Made by a program: the position numbers and the translations under genes
In this document: in pieces, positions 8,905-17,521 of the stretch
Numbering within the stretch: position 1 is the first letter of the stretch
Layout: the number at the start of each line of letters is the position of its first letter
Assembly: GCA_016098155.1 (NCBI GenBank)
Contig: JAAAJB010000680.1
Span: forward strand, 1-17,686
Reading direction: 5' to 3'
DNA from: Actinomortierella ambigua
Taxonomy: Eukaryota; Mortierellomycota; Mortierellomycetes; Mortierellales; Mortierellaceae
DNA: 17,686 bases
The notes under the pieces: generated by a model
Database searches by the model: none
What the model was told of the DNA's origin: nothing
The model's input: the letters and a program-made list of their open reading frames with translations, nothing else

Positions 8905-11900
8905 ATGCATTCAGGCATGCTGCCGCCAGCACCCACCTCATCCCCTGTCTATGCTGACGTACCTCCTCCTCCACCACCACCAGGTCCAGCGCCATCCTCC
9001 CACCACTCCTCTGCGTCACCCGACATTGTCGACGAGATCACCAACTGGCTCAACAGGTACAAGCCTAGCGCTGGGGCAGGTGCGCCTGCCGAGCCCCCTT
9101 CTGCTTCCTCCTCCTCTTCTTCTTCTCAGCCTGTTCACAGGTCGCCCGCTTCGCCCATACCAACCCAGTTGCCCGACTGGTTCTACATGGGGGCGTCTGC
9201 CACAAACCGCACTCAACCACCAAAGCCCGTGTCCTCGTCGTCGTCCTCATACTCGTCGTCGTCGTCCTCCAATACCATCACCCCCATTCCCGCTACCGAA
9301 GCCACTCCCCAATCGCGGTCCTCACAGTACACGGCGGTGAGAGGGTCTGGTGTGGGAGAACAAGCCTCCTCCTCCTCCTCCTCTCCTTCTCCTTCGTCCT
9401 CTAGTGCTGCTGCTGTTGCTGCCAATTCGCCCTCTGCACGCACAAGCAAGGAGGACAGCAGACAAGCGGACACGGGGGAGGCACACAACCGTCAGATGGT
9501 GGGAAACGAGATCCAGGTGGCAAGGGAAAACGAGCGCGTGCAAGAGGTTAGCGACACCCTGTACGACTTGAACCATCCATCATTCCAGGGACCGATGAAG
9601 CGGCAACAACAACAACAACCAAAGCGTGCTGGTGGCCCCACCCCTTCGTCGGGTAGTGCTCCATGGCTAGAGTCCCGCTTTGGGAACCTATCCATCTCGA
9701 TTCGTCACTCACCCTCGCCGACGGGAGCCATGGACGATCGGGCGGCCCACATGGAAGACGGGATGGGACAGCCATTCTACGATGATCCCTCTTCTTCACA
9801 CCCACCACTGTCGTCGTTATCGGCTGCCGCCTTTCTCTCGTCGTCGTCGCCGCTCTCCTATCTGACTTCGTCCTCCCTACAGTCGGGAGCACTCACCCCG
9901 AGCATGCGCCAGGAGCTCCGCATGCAGAAAAAGTATCAGCAACCATGGCGCCGATCCAAGGCCCACCCGGCTGCCCTGCGCGCCCATGCCAATGCCAAGC
10001 GACAACTTCAGATGGCTGCTATCCTCCAGGCCTCGTCGTCTCCGCCGTGTCCGTCATCACCCCCTTCTTCTTCCTCTTCTTCGTCCTCGTCCTCTCCTTC
10101 CTCTTCTTCCTCTTCCTCGTCGTCTCCGTCTTCTTCACCCACATACTATTCACCGGATGAATCATTCCAGACAGTTGGAAAGGGTAATCCGACAGGATCA
10201 GCATCAGGATCAGGATCAGGGTCACGATCAGGGTCAGGATCAGGGTCAAGATCAGGACCAGTGTCGGCATCCAATACCACCACCAACAACACCACTACCG
10301 CCCCATCGACAAAGACAACAATAGCAGTATCATCATCACGACCACCACCACCACCCGAGCGTCGAGAGATTGTGCTGCCGCACGATATCCTCTCACACAT
10401 CTTTTCATACTTTGACTCGCGGGCGAATGCGCAGCAATACTATGACAAAACCATGCCCTCGGATCTGGTGGCGTGCTCGCGGGTCAACATGTCGTGGCGG
10501 ATTGCGGCGCTGGAAAAGATTTGGCAAACGATCCTGATCCCGGATCCCATGGACCCGTCGTGTCGCAAGCTGCTCTATCTCATCGCGTCCTCGTACTCGG
10601 CCGCCAAGACCCTCGGGCGTAGCTACAACCTTACCGACCTTGTTCAACGCGTCGAGATTGATCTTATCCAGTCCGTCAGCGTCGCCACTGGTGTCGGCGC
10701 CATGGGCGGCGCTCACCCGTCGGCCGGCGGGGCAGGTGGTGGCAGTGGTGTTGGAGGTGGAGGCGGACATGGAGGAGGTGGACCGTTTGGCGGTGGAGAT
10801 CCGGGACCGTTCTGCCGAACGCTGCATGCGTTGCTTCGGCTTGTGGCGCCGTTCCGGACGCTGTCGATCCAGCTGCCACAGGAGATTGACATGTCGGAGG
10901 CGGAGGGGCTGACCAAGACGTGGTCGACGGCGATCTTTGCAGCGGTCGTGGACGCGGTGGAGGATGCCAAGATCCAGGAGCTGGACATGCCGTCGGCGAT
11001 GTACTGTACGGTCAAGAGTTTCCCCGGCATGTTGAATCTGATCATGGCGCTGAAGGATCTCCGGACATTGATCTTGGGCTACTCGAGTCGGGACTGGCCG
11101 TTGCTGCGGGCGATCTTGGGTCTGTCGGCATTGGAGAATCTGTGCATCTTTGATAGCTGCTGGTCGAACCAGATCTGGATCTATCTGTTGGGCACGTTGG
11201 GAACGCGGTTGCGGGGATTGTCGATTGTGCAGGGGAGACGACCGTTGGAGGGCGCGGTCTTGCGGGAGGGGATTGCGCCGTATTGTCGACAGTTGACAAC
11301 GTTGGCGATCCCTTTCATCCCGTTGTTTCAAGGGTCGAGACCGGTCTTGGTCGACGAGGATCTGATTCCTGTGCTCAAGGCCTGTCATGGTCTTCAGGTG
11401 GTCAACTTGTCGGGACAGCAGTTGTTGGGCGATGGCACGTTGGAGGCCCTGGCGGAGCTGTGGGGGCTCGAGTGGCTGGATATCCGCGGATGCCAAGAGA
11501 TGACGGGAAAGACGGTCAAGCGGCTGCGTTGGCAGTCGATCCAGCGGGTCCGGGTCTTTGGTTGTGATAGTCTGTCAACAGACTTTTTGAATCTTGTCGC
11601 CATGGTTTGGCAGAGTCAGCGTGTCGCCATCGGCCATGCATCGCCACCACCGCCAGCACCAGCACCAGCACCAGCATCAGCATCAGCATCGGCCGCTGCT
11701 TCAGGGTCACCTGGTGGGTCTTTTAGTTCCAAGACCAGGCCGACGACGACAGCAGAGACAACAGCAACAACCATAACCACTACAACACCCACAACAGCAA
11801 CAACACCGTCATCATCACCACCCACATCTGCAACAGCAGCAAACACAGCTTCAGGAACAAAAACAAAAAAGACGGTGGCGTGGGCTCCTACACTACTGTT

Positions 11901-12261
11901 GGGCAATGCAGATTCCTCGTCCTCCTCATCGTCGTCGCCTACAACGGCAACCACAATAACGACAGCAACAACAACGACGCGCTCGGGGGGTTCATCTCCA
12001 CACATGTCGGGAAGCGGTGTTGGCAGTGGGCGATCTTCGGCGACGGCGTCTCCGTCACCGCTACCACCATCGGCGGTGGCGGCATTGCCGACAAGCATTA
12101 TCAGCAAGACTCGAATGAACCCGCCCTATTTGGGAATGGCCGTGCTCGACTTTAAGGCGGATCATGAAGATTCGGTCGAGATGGGCTGGGTCCGTCAACG
12201 TGAGGACGAGCCGCCGCTGGATGTGGACGAGGACCACTTTTTTGCCGAGTGGTATCGTTGA
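8905..12261 (+). CDS. Large F-box protein with LRR-like repeats and extensive low-complexity insertions
   Basis: Single exon, 1118 aa from ATG 8905. F-box proteins link substrates to SCF (Skp1-cullin) ubiquitin ligases, with LRRs often choosing the substrate. The F-box core begins at about residue 491 (LPHDILSHIFSYFD) and continues through VACSRVNMSWRIAALEKIW to about 535. A Gly-rich insert (about 598-635) interrupts what follows. From about 636 to 906 lie leucine-rich segments of LRR type (LRTLILGYS, LQVVNLSGQQLLG, LEWLDIRGC). The first 480 residues are mostly Ser/Pro-rich but contain ordered-looking islands: DIVDEITNWLNRYK near 40-53 and a basic helix near 332-375. The 907-1070 tail is Ala/Thr/Ser-rich, and the last 48 residues are acidic and look conserved (PPYLGMAVLDFKADHEDS). 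The start is uncertain: the ATG at 8917 is in frame with a better context (G at -3). The frame is open upstream but reads C/T-tract filler. Substrate unknown. Confidence 0.82.
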   Translation: MHSGMLPPAPTSSPVYADVPPPPPPPGPAPSSHHSSASPDIVDEITNWLNRYKPSAGAGAPAEPPSASSSSSSSQPVHRSPASPIPTQLPDWFYMGASATNRTQPPKPVSSSSSSYSSSSSSNTITPIPATEATPQSRSSQYTAVRGSGVGEQASSSSSSPSPSSSSAAAVAANSPSARTSKEDSRQADTGEAHNRQMVGNEIQVARENERVQEVSDTLYDLNHPSFQGPMKRQQQQQPKRAGGPTPSSGSAPWLESRFGNLSISIRHSPSPTGAMDDRAAHMEDGMGQPFYDDPSSSHPPLSSLSAAAFLSSSSPLSYLTSSSLQSGALTPSMRQELRMQKKYQQPWRRSKAHPAALRAHANAKRQLQMAAILQASSSPPCPSSPPSSSSSSSSSSPSSSSSSSSSPSSSPTYYSPDESFQTVGKGNPTGSASGSGSGSRSGSGSGSRSGPVSASNTTTNNTTTAPSTKTTIAVSSSRPPPPPERREIVLPHDILSHIFSYFDSRANAQQYYDKTMPSDLVACSRVNMSWRIAALEKIWQTILIPDPMDPSCRKLLYLIASSYSAAKTLGRSYNLTDLVQRVEIDLIQSVSVATGVGAMGGAHPSAGGAGGGSGVGGGGGHGGGGPFGGGDPGPFCRTLHALLRLVAPFRTLSIQLPQEIDMSEAEGLTKTWSTAIFAAVVDAVEDAKIQELDMPSAMYCTVKSFPGMLNLIMALKDLRTLILGYSSRDWPLLRAILGLSALENLCIFDSCWSNQIWIYLLGTLGTRLRGLSIVQGRRPLEGAVLREGIAPYCRQLTTLAIPFIPLFQGSRPVLVDEDLIPVLKACHGLQVVNLSGQQLLGDGTLEALAELWGLEWLDIRGCQEMTGKTVKRLRWQSIQRVRVFGCDSLSTDFLNLVAMVWQSQRVAIGHASPPPPAPAPAPASASASAAASGSPGGSFSSKTRPTTTAETTATTITTTTPTTATTPSSSPPTSATAANTASGTKTKKTVAWAPTLLLGNADSSSSSSSSPTTATTITTATTTTRSGGSSPHMSGSGVGSGRSSATASPSPLPPSAVAALPTSIISKTRMNPPYLGMAVLDFKADHEDSVEMGWVRQREDEPPLDVDEDHFFAEWYR
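10195..10260 (+). repeat. In-frame hexanucleotide tandem repeat (GGATCA-like), about 11 units
   Basis: Eleven 6-bp units of GGATCA with variants GGGTCA, CGATCA, GCATCA and AGATCA. They encode a Gly-Ser/Arg-Ser stretch at residues 431-452 of the F-box protein. The unit is a multiple of three, so copy-number change would keep the frame. Confidence 0.9.
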
Positions 12262-12758
12262 AAGAAGAGAAAGTGATGTTTGTGAAGAGATTGTGTAGGG
12301 GGTGGAAAAGAAACAAAAAATCTATATATCTCTCTTTCGCACACTTTTCAATCATACCATCTCCTCTTCTTTTTCTCTTTTGTTCTTTTTTGACCTTGCT
12401 CTCAATACCATGCTGCCATCACATTTTTTCCCCTTCTTCCTTTCTCTCTCTCTCTCGCTTTCTTTCTGTCTCACTTTTCTCTTTTGCTCACAACAAATAA
12501 AGTATGCTACCGCTTACAGCATCACCATCAAAAACACAATACGCAAAAGAACAATGCAATTGTTATATTTTTGGATTTCCTTGATTAGACTACAGAGGAC
12601 AAATGTGGTGGCGACATTCTATAGATGGAATGGAGGGTTGGGAACAGAAGAAGAAGAAGAAGAGAGAGAGAGAGAGAAGAAAAAAACAATGCCGATGCAA
12701 GAAAGAGTAGGGAAGAATGGGGGTAATTGTACAAAAGAAAAAAAAACGCTTCTTTTCT
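12262..12758. other. Convergent intergenic region between the F-box and ABC-F genes
   Basis: 497 bp between converging stop codons, with no supported gene. It contains C/T-rich stretches (about 12357-12485), an AATAAA-type element, an AGAAGA/AG purine repeat (about 12645-12680) and A runs. It probably contains both 3' UTRs. Confidence 0.5.
12496..12501 (+). terminator. Candidate polyadenylation signal AATAAA for the F-box gene
   Basis: A perfect AATAAA hexamer about 235 nt after the F-box stop codon, following a T/C-rich stretch. The position suits a fungal 3' end, but the motif is short and fungal poly(A) signals are loose. Confidence 0.35.
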
Positions 12759-14224
12759 TTAGAGAACGCTCTCACGAGTCTTCTTCTGCAGAATCTTCTT
12801 GTACTCGAGGATCGTGCCGTCAAAGACCGAGACACCACGATCGACGACCAAGATCTGATCGGCAACCTCCTTCAACAGTCGGAAGTCGTGAGAGACGAGC
12901 ACGACACCGCCCGTAAAGGCCTTGATGGCATCGGCCAGGGCATCGATCGACTCCATGTCCAAGTGGTTCGTCGGCTCGTCCAGCAACAGCAGATGCGGGC
13001 GCGACAGGGCCAGCTCGGCAAAGACCAGACGGGTCTGCAGACCGTGGGACAGGGTGCCGATGGGCGAGGTCTGGTGGGTGCCCGTCAGACCATAGCGGCC
13101 GATCTGCTGGCGCCAGTAGTCGGTGTCGCCGGGCAGGTCGGGGAACTTTTTGCGGAGGTAGTCGATCGGCGAGAGGTCCATGTCGAGCTGATCGGCAGAG
13201 TGCTGCGAGTACTTGCCCAGCTTGAGCGACATGTGGCGCTGGATACGGCCCTCGGTCGAGTCCAACTCGCCCGTCATCAGCTTCAACAGCGTCGACTTGC
13301 CGGCTCCGTTGGGTCCGACCAAGGCCAGACGCGAGTCCATGTCGATACCGAGGTTGACTCCCTTGTAAAGCGCATCCTTCATGTTGCCGCTGTACGCAAA
13401 CGCAACCTCGTCAAAGGCAAGCACGGGTGGGGGCAGCTTGTCCGTGTCGGAGAACTTGAACTTGAACAGCATTGGGGGATCGACCTTCTCGATGAGACCG
13501 GCAGCCTCCATCTTGTCGATGATCTTTTGCTTGGACTTTGCCTGTCGGACCAAGTTGGCATAGGTACCGGCGGAGGCAATGAACTTTTTGATGTGGGCGA
13601 TTTCCTCTTGCTGCTTGTTGTAGGCCTTCATCTGGTTGACCTCCAACTCGGCACGGGTCTTGACGTAGGTGTCATAGTTACCACCATAGACGACCAGCTT
13701 GCGCTTGTGGTTCAGGTTCAGGATGTTGGTGCACACACCGTTCAGGAAATCCTGCGAGTGCGAGACCAGGATCAGGATACGGTCGTACTGGGCCAGGTAG
13801 TCCTCCAGCCACACACAGGCCTCCAGATCCAAATGGTTGGTGGGCTCGTCCAGCAGCAGCAGCGTTGGCTTGACGAACAGCGCCTTGGCCAACGCCACAC
13901 GCATACGCCAACCACCAGACATGTCCCTTGTGGGCTTGAGCATGTCCTTCTTCGAGAAGCCCAGACCGTGCAGCAGCGTTGCGGCGCGCGTGTCAAAGGT
14001 GGCCGGGTCCAGCTGCTCCACACGCTCGTAGATGTCGTCCAGCAGAGGGTTGTCGGCACCGTCCTCCATTGCCAACAGATCCTCGACCTGCTTCTCCAGA
14101 CGCTCGACCTCGTTCTTGGCCTCCAGCACAACAGCCTCAATGGCGTTGAGGTCCGAGGGTGCGGCCTCCTCCTTCAACAGGTAGATCTGGTTGCATAATC
14201 AAGGGAGAAGGAAAGGGAGGTAGG

Positions 14225-14260
<36 letters not shown>

Positions 14261-15314
14261 GGCCCACAAAACCAAAAAAGAAGAAAGGAACGAGAGAAAG
14301 GGTAAACGTTAGATCCAACTGCACAGACAATTCAGGAGTGGGGATGTAATGTACGTATGAGAATGTAGGGAGGCAGAGAGAGAGAGAGACAGAGAGAGAG
14401 AGACAGAGAGAAAGAACGGACAACAGGGAAAGGGGAGAGAGAGATAAACAAATTGGAAGAGAAACAGAGAGAGGGGGGCCAGGGGCTGAGTGCAAAGTTC
14501 GAGGCACCACCACCCCATTCAGCAAACCATTGGACAAAGAGAAGAGAGTGCAGTGACACAACCACCACCACCACCACTTCCACACACACACTAAGGACAA
14601 ACGATGATGTCAAGACCTCTCTTGATGTTTCTTAGCGTAGTAGCGTATACTGCGAACTGAACAGCGATTCAACCTTATGCCCGATAGGGAGACACACACA
14701 CACACAGGCTTGGTCTCTTTCACAGATCCCATGAAAAAAAAATAGCAGCAAAGCAAAGCCCGCAGTAAACAGAAATAAATAAAATAAAGAACAGGACCAA
14801 CTGTGGCCTTATCTCGGAAAAGTACCAGTCTGGCTGGTACAAAAGAATGAATGAACGAATAAATAGCAACAAAAGAGTGGAATGAGAGGGACGACCAACT
14901 TACATCAATGTGCTCGGGAATGGGCACCTCGCGGTTGGCGAGACACTCGAGGAAGGTGGACTTGCCCGAGCCGTTGGCACCGATGAGACCATAGCGACGA
15001 CCAAAGTTGAGGTCAATGTCGGTGTTGCTGATCAGCTCACGGCCGTGGAAGGACAGCGAGAACGACTCAATCTTGATATCGCGCGAGAGGGCCTGCGAGG
15101 TCAGCACACCCGTCGCCGTGCGGTCGTTGCTCTTCTTCTTGGCAATGTCCATCGCATTCAGTCCGGCCACAAGAGTCGCATCCACATCGTCATCGCCACC
15201 AGGGGTGTTGCGCCCGCTGGTCGTCGCAGGGCTGCCGGAGGCGCTCTTCTTGGCGGCATCACGGGCGGCCTTGGCTGCCAGGCGCTTTTGCTTTGAAACG
15301 GAGATGGAGGACAT
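12759..15314 (-). CDS. ARB1: ABC-F family ATPase, ARB1/ABCF2 type (ribosome biogenesis)
   Basis: Two exons, 15314-14904 and 14186-12759, joined in phase 0 to give 612 aa, close to ABCF2/Arb1 length. ABC-F proteins are soluble twin-ATPase factors without membrane domains; Arb1 shuttles between nucleus and cytoplasm and aids 40S and 60S assembly. Domain 1 has Walker A GANGSGKST (112-120), signature MSGGWRMR (226-233) and Walker B LLLLDEPTNHLD (246-257). Domain 2 has Walker A GPNGAGKST (428-436), a degenerate signature LSHGLQTR (516-523) and Walker B LLLLDEPTNHLD (536-547). Subfamily-typical strings are REVPIPEHID immediately before the splice site, LVSHSQDFLNGVCTNI, and ALADAI...LVSHDFRLL. The N-terminus is Ala/Lys-rich (KQKRLAAKAARDAAKK), as in this subfamily. 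The ATG at 15314 has A at -3. The 717-nt intron is far longer than the others in the window. Alternatives such as Gcn20 or New1 are less likely given the length and the PEHID motif. Confidence 0.92.
14187..14903 (-). other. Unusually long (717 nt) intron of the ABC-F gene, microsatellite-filled
   Basis: The donor GTAAGT at 14903-14898 and acceptor CCAG ending at 14187 bracket the intron, and the flanking codons join as PEHID|IYLLK, as in ABCF2 proteins. Inside are a 28-bp GA repeat (14231-14258), further GA-rich tracts (14375-14460), a CA repeat (14692-14706), a CCA/CAC run near 14562-14577, and a perfect 7-bp inverted repeat with 5-nt loop at 14822-14840 (GTACCAG...CTGGTAC). I see no convincing nested gene. 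Confidence 0.8.
14231..14258. repeat. (GA)n dinucleotide microsatellite in the ABC-F intron
   Basis: 28 bases of uninterrupted GA. On the transcribed strand it is CT, lying close to the 3' splice site, where it may act as a long polypyrimidine tract. Confidence 0.95.
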
Positions 15315-15853
15315 GATGATGTGGGGGGAGAGAGAGAAGGAGGGAGGATGAGAGAGGGGGAGAAAGAAAGGAAGGAACAAATGCAAGCTGGGGGAGGGGG
15401 ACTTTTTTTTTTTTTTTTTCTTTGTGGTCTGCCCTTGATGTGGTGGCTTGGCTGTTGTCAGTTGTTGAGTGCGACAAACACATGAGGAAAAGAGTTGTTT
15501 GCCACCACCCACAGCAAAAGGTGCCCTCCTCCCTACCCAACCACTGGTATTTTGAGTTTATGCTGGGCAACTGCATCTCCGAGAATGAAGGAGGAAGAGG
15601 GAGGAGGAGGCTTGTGCACCCTCACTCACTCGTTCTCCTCTCTCTCTCTCTCTATATCTCTCTCTTCTCCCCTTTTTAAACAGCCGGTTTGGATCAATCC
15701 CCAACCACCCACACTCCTCCAACAACTGAGACACCACATGGATGACGACCATTCCTCAGGGTGGAACCACACATCCCCCTGGTGAATATTTGTTCCAACA
15801 TTTCGTTTCAGATATAGACAACAATTCTTCAATACTAGACAGCTATATACTGA
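15315..15853 (-). promoter_or_regulatory. Upstream region of the ABC-F gene and 3' flank of SOD2
   Basis: 539 bp between two minus-strand genes, with no supported coding sequence. On the minus strand the last 85 bases before the ABC-F ATG are strongly C/T-rich (15315-15400). Further upstream are a run of 17 A on that strand (plus-strand T at 15403-15419) and a purine GA/TATAGA tract (15632-15668). The short open frames here are simple-sequence reads. No TATA box stands out. Confidence 0.4.
15403..15419. repeat. Homopolymer run of 17 T (plus strand)
   Basis: Long poly(dA:dT) tract about 90-105 bp upstream of the ABC-F start codon. Such tracts commonly lie in nucleosome-depleted fungal promoters. 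Confidence 0.9.
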
Positions 15854-17269
15854 CTACTTGCGGGCCTTGTTGAAGCGCTGCTCGGCAACCTCCCAGTTGA
15901 TGACCTCCCAGATGGCCTTGAGGTAGTCGGGGCGGACATTCTTATACTGCAGGTAGTAGGCGTGCTCCCAGACATCCACGCCAATAATGGGGATCAGGCC
16001 TGTCGTGGGCTTCAGGGGGTCCTGGTTCTGCGTGGTGGCAATCTCCAGGTGCTTGCCCTCCTTGTCGTAGGCCTAAAAAAGAAAGGAGACAAGAAAAGGT
16101 CAGCAGATTGATCTTCTTCGCTGTCAACACCCTCATCGTTATCACCTCATGCATATATGCAAGCATATAAATATGTATATATGTGGCTTATTTCAATCAA
16201 CTTACGAGCCAGCCCCAGCCAGAGCCCTGGACAGCAGCCGACTTGGCGCTAAACTTGTCCTTGAACGCAGCAAACGAGCCCCACGTCTTCTCAATCTCCG
16301 CCTTGAGCTCGTTCTTGGGCTCTCCACCGCCCTGGGGCTTGGGTGCCATGTTCTCCCAGAACAGAGTGTGGTTGATGTGGCCTACATGAGAGAAAGTGAA
16401 AGGTGAAAGACGGAAGAAAGGAAGGGGAGGTAGGAGAGATCGGAAGAAAAGGGAAAGGTGGTCAGATATATTTTTTTCCCACAACAACAACAACGACAAC
16501 AGCAACAACAACAACAAAAAAATGGAGGAGACTTACCACCACCGTTAAACTTGAGGGCCGACTGGATAGCAATCTCCTGGTCAACATCGCGGTTCTGGAA
16601 GGCCTGGCCGAGCTGCTCCTCAGCGGCGTTGAGGTTGTTCACGTAGGCTATGGATTTGGGTGGGAAGGTAGAACAAGGCAAGGTTAGAAGAGAGAAAAGA
16701 AGATGACGAAAATAAAAAAAACTACGTCATTCTGAGCTTGGTCAAGATGGATAAGAGAACTCACTCTGGTGGTGCTTGGTGTGATGGATCTCCATGATCT
16801 CCTTGCTGATATAGGGCTCCAGGGCCTAGCATGATGGAAGAGACGACAGGAGGAAGAGGAAACAATGAAGAGTAAACAACCAAGCCGACTCATCTCAACA
16901 CCAAGTACGAAAACAAAATGTCCATACGGACAACTGCGCAGACAGACTTACATTGTAGGCGTAGGGCAAAGCTGTACAAGAGATCCATTGACCGCATTAA
17001 AGAATATCCCGTGGATGAAAATAAAAGATACAGAGAAAGGGACGCGACAACGCGTTGGTGAGCTTCATGCCGATCAGAACAGTACACGCTGCGGAGAGGT
17101 ATATCACCCTTGCGCACGCGAACAAGTCGCGTGTGGGAACAGAAAAAAAAACAGTTGGATATAATATAAAAAGATACGTACCAGGCAGAGTGTGCTTGTA
17201 GCGGAGACCAGCAAAGGCCGAGGGCTTGACAAAAGCAGCAGCGATGGCGCGGGGAGCAGTGCGGAACAT
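15854..17269 (-). CDS. SOD2: Mitochondrial manganese superoxide dismutase
   Basis: Six exons: 17269-17182, 16971-16952, 16825-16765, 16647-16537, 16381-16206 and 16072-15854. Every phase closes, giving 224 aa, normal for mitochondrial MnSOD. The enzyme converts superoxide to oxygen and hydrogen peroxide in the matrix. An Arg/Ala-rich presequence of about 24 residues precedes KHTLP, aligned with the KHSLP start of mature human SOD2. The four metal ligands are visible: H50 (EIHHTKHHQ), H98 ([11 protein letters not shown]), D185 and H189 ([11 protein letters not shown]). The active-site Gln is Q169 (QNQDPL). These motifs and the mitochondrial presequence favour manganese over iron. Exon 2 is a 20-nt microexon carrying LPYAYN. 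A TATA box lies 43-48 nt upstream of the ATG, and the start has A at -3. The gene runs in the same direction as ABC-F, with 539 bp between them. Confidence 0.96.
16952..16971 (-). other. SOD2: 20-nt microexon (exon 2) of SOD2
   Basis: It is bounded by CAG at 16974-16972 and GTAAGT from 16951. Including it is the only way seen here to keep both the frame and the invariant LPY..NALEP motif of Mn/Fe SODs. Confidence 0.9.
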
Positions 17270-17311
17270 TATGAATGAATGGGGAGTGTGAATGTTGGAA
17301 GGCAAACGAAT

Positions 17312-17317
17312 TTTATA
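17312..17317 (-). promoter_or_regulatory. TATA box of SOD2
   Basis: TATAAA on the minus strand, 43-48 nt upstream of the SOD2 start codon. It is the only well-placed TATA element I found for any gene in the window. The spacing implies a very short 5' UTR. Confidence 0.5.
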
Positions 17318-17521
17318 CACATGCGGGTAACCTTAAACCACTACAAATTTTATCACAAGCCACCAGCGAGAAGAAGAGGATGTTGATGTTAGAGAAAGAG
17401 CCTCCATCACAGCTTGCCATGCATCCCAAATGCTCAACCATGAGACTTACAAAGTTACCCAAATCCACCAATACGTGGATAAAGCGAGTTTTCTAGTATC
17501 GCATATGAGAAGAGAAGTGGA

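Noticed and set aside
10405..11496. A 363-codon open frame antisense to the F-box/LRR region
   Set aside because: Arg/Gln/His-rich antisense shadow of the real gene with no recognisable motif.
12717..14198. A 493-codon open frame on the plus strand, antisense to the ABC-F coding exon
   Set aside because: It mirrors the ABC-F exon and arises from its strong third-position G/C bias. The translation is Val/Leu/Gln/His-rich with no domain, while the minus strand encodes a textbook ABC-F protein.
14601..14660. Possible box C/D snoRNA in the ABC-F intron (GATGATGT then CTGA about 50 nt later, plus strand)
   Set aside because: The C box has a mismatch, the flanks do not form a terminal stem, and it would be antisense to the host transcript.
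15422..15785. Plus-strand open frames in the ABC-F/SOD2 spacer
   Set aside because: Short, mutually overlapping, C/T-repeat derived, with no conserved features.
744..17269. A metal/oxidative-stress gene cluster (copper transporter, mitochondrial carrier, MnSOD)
   Set aside because: The genes lie on different strands, are interrupted by CTR9, an F-box gene and ABC-F, and share no visible promoter element. The carrier is not clearly of the Mtm1 type.
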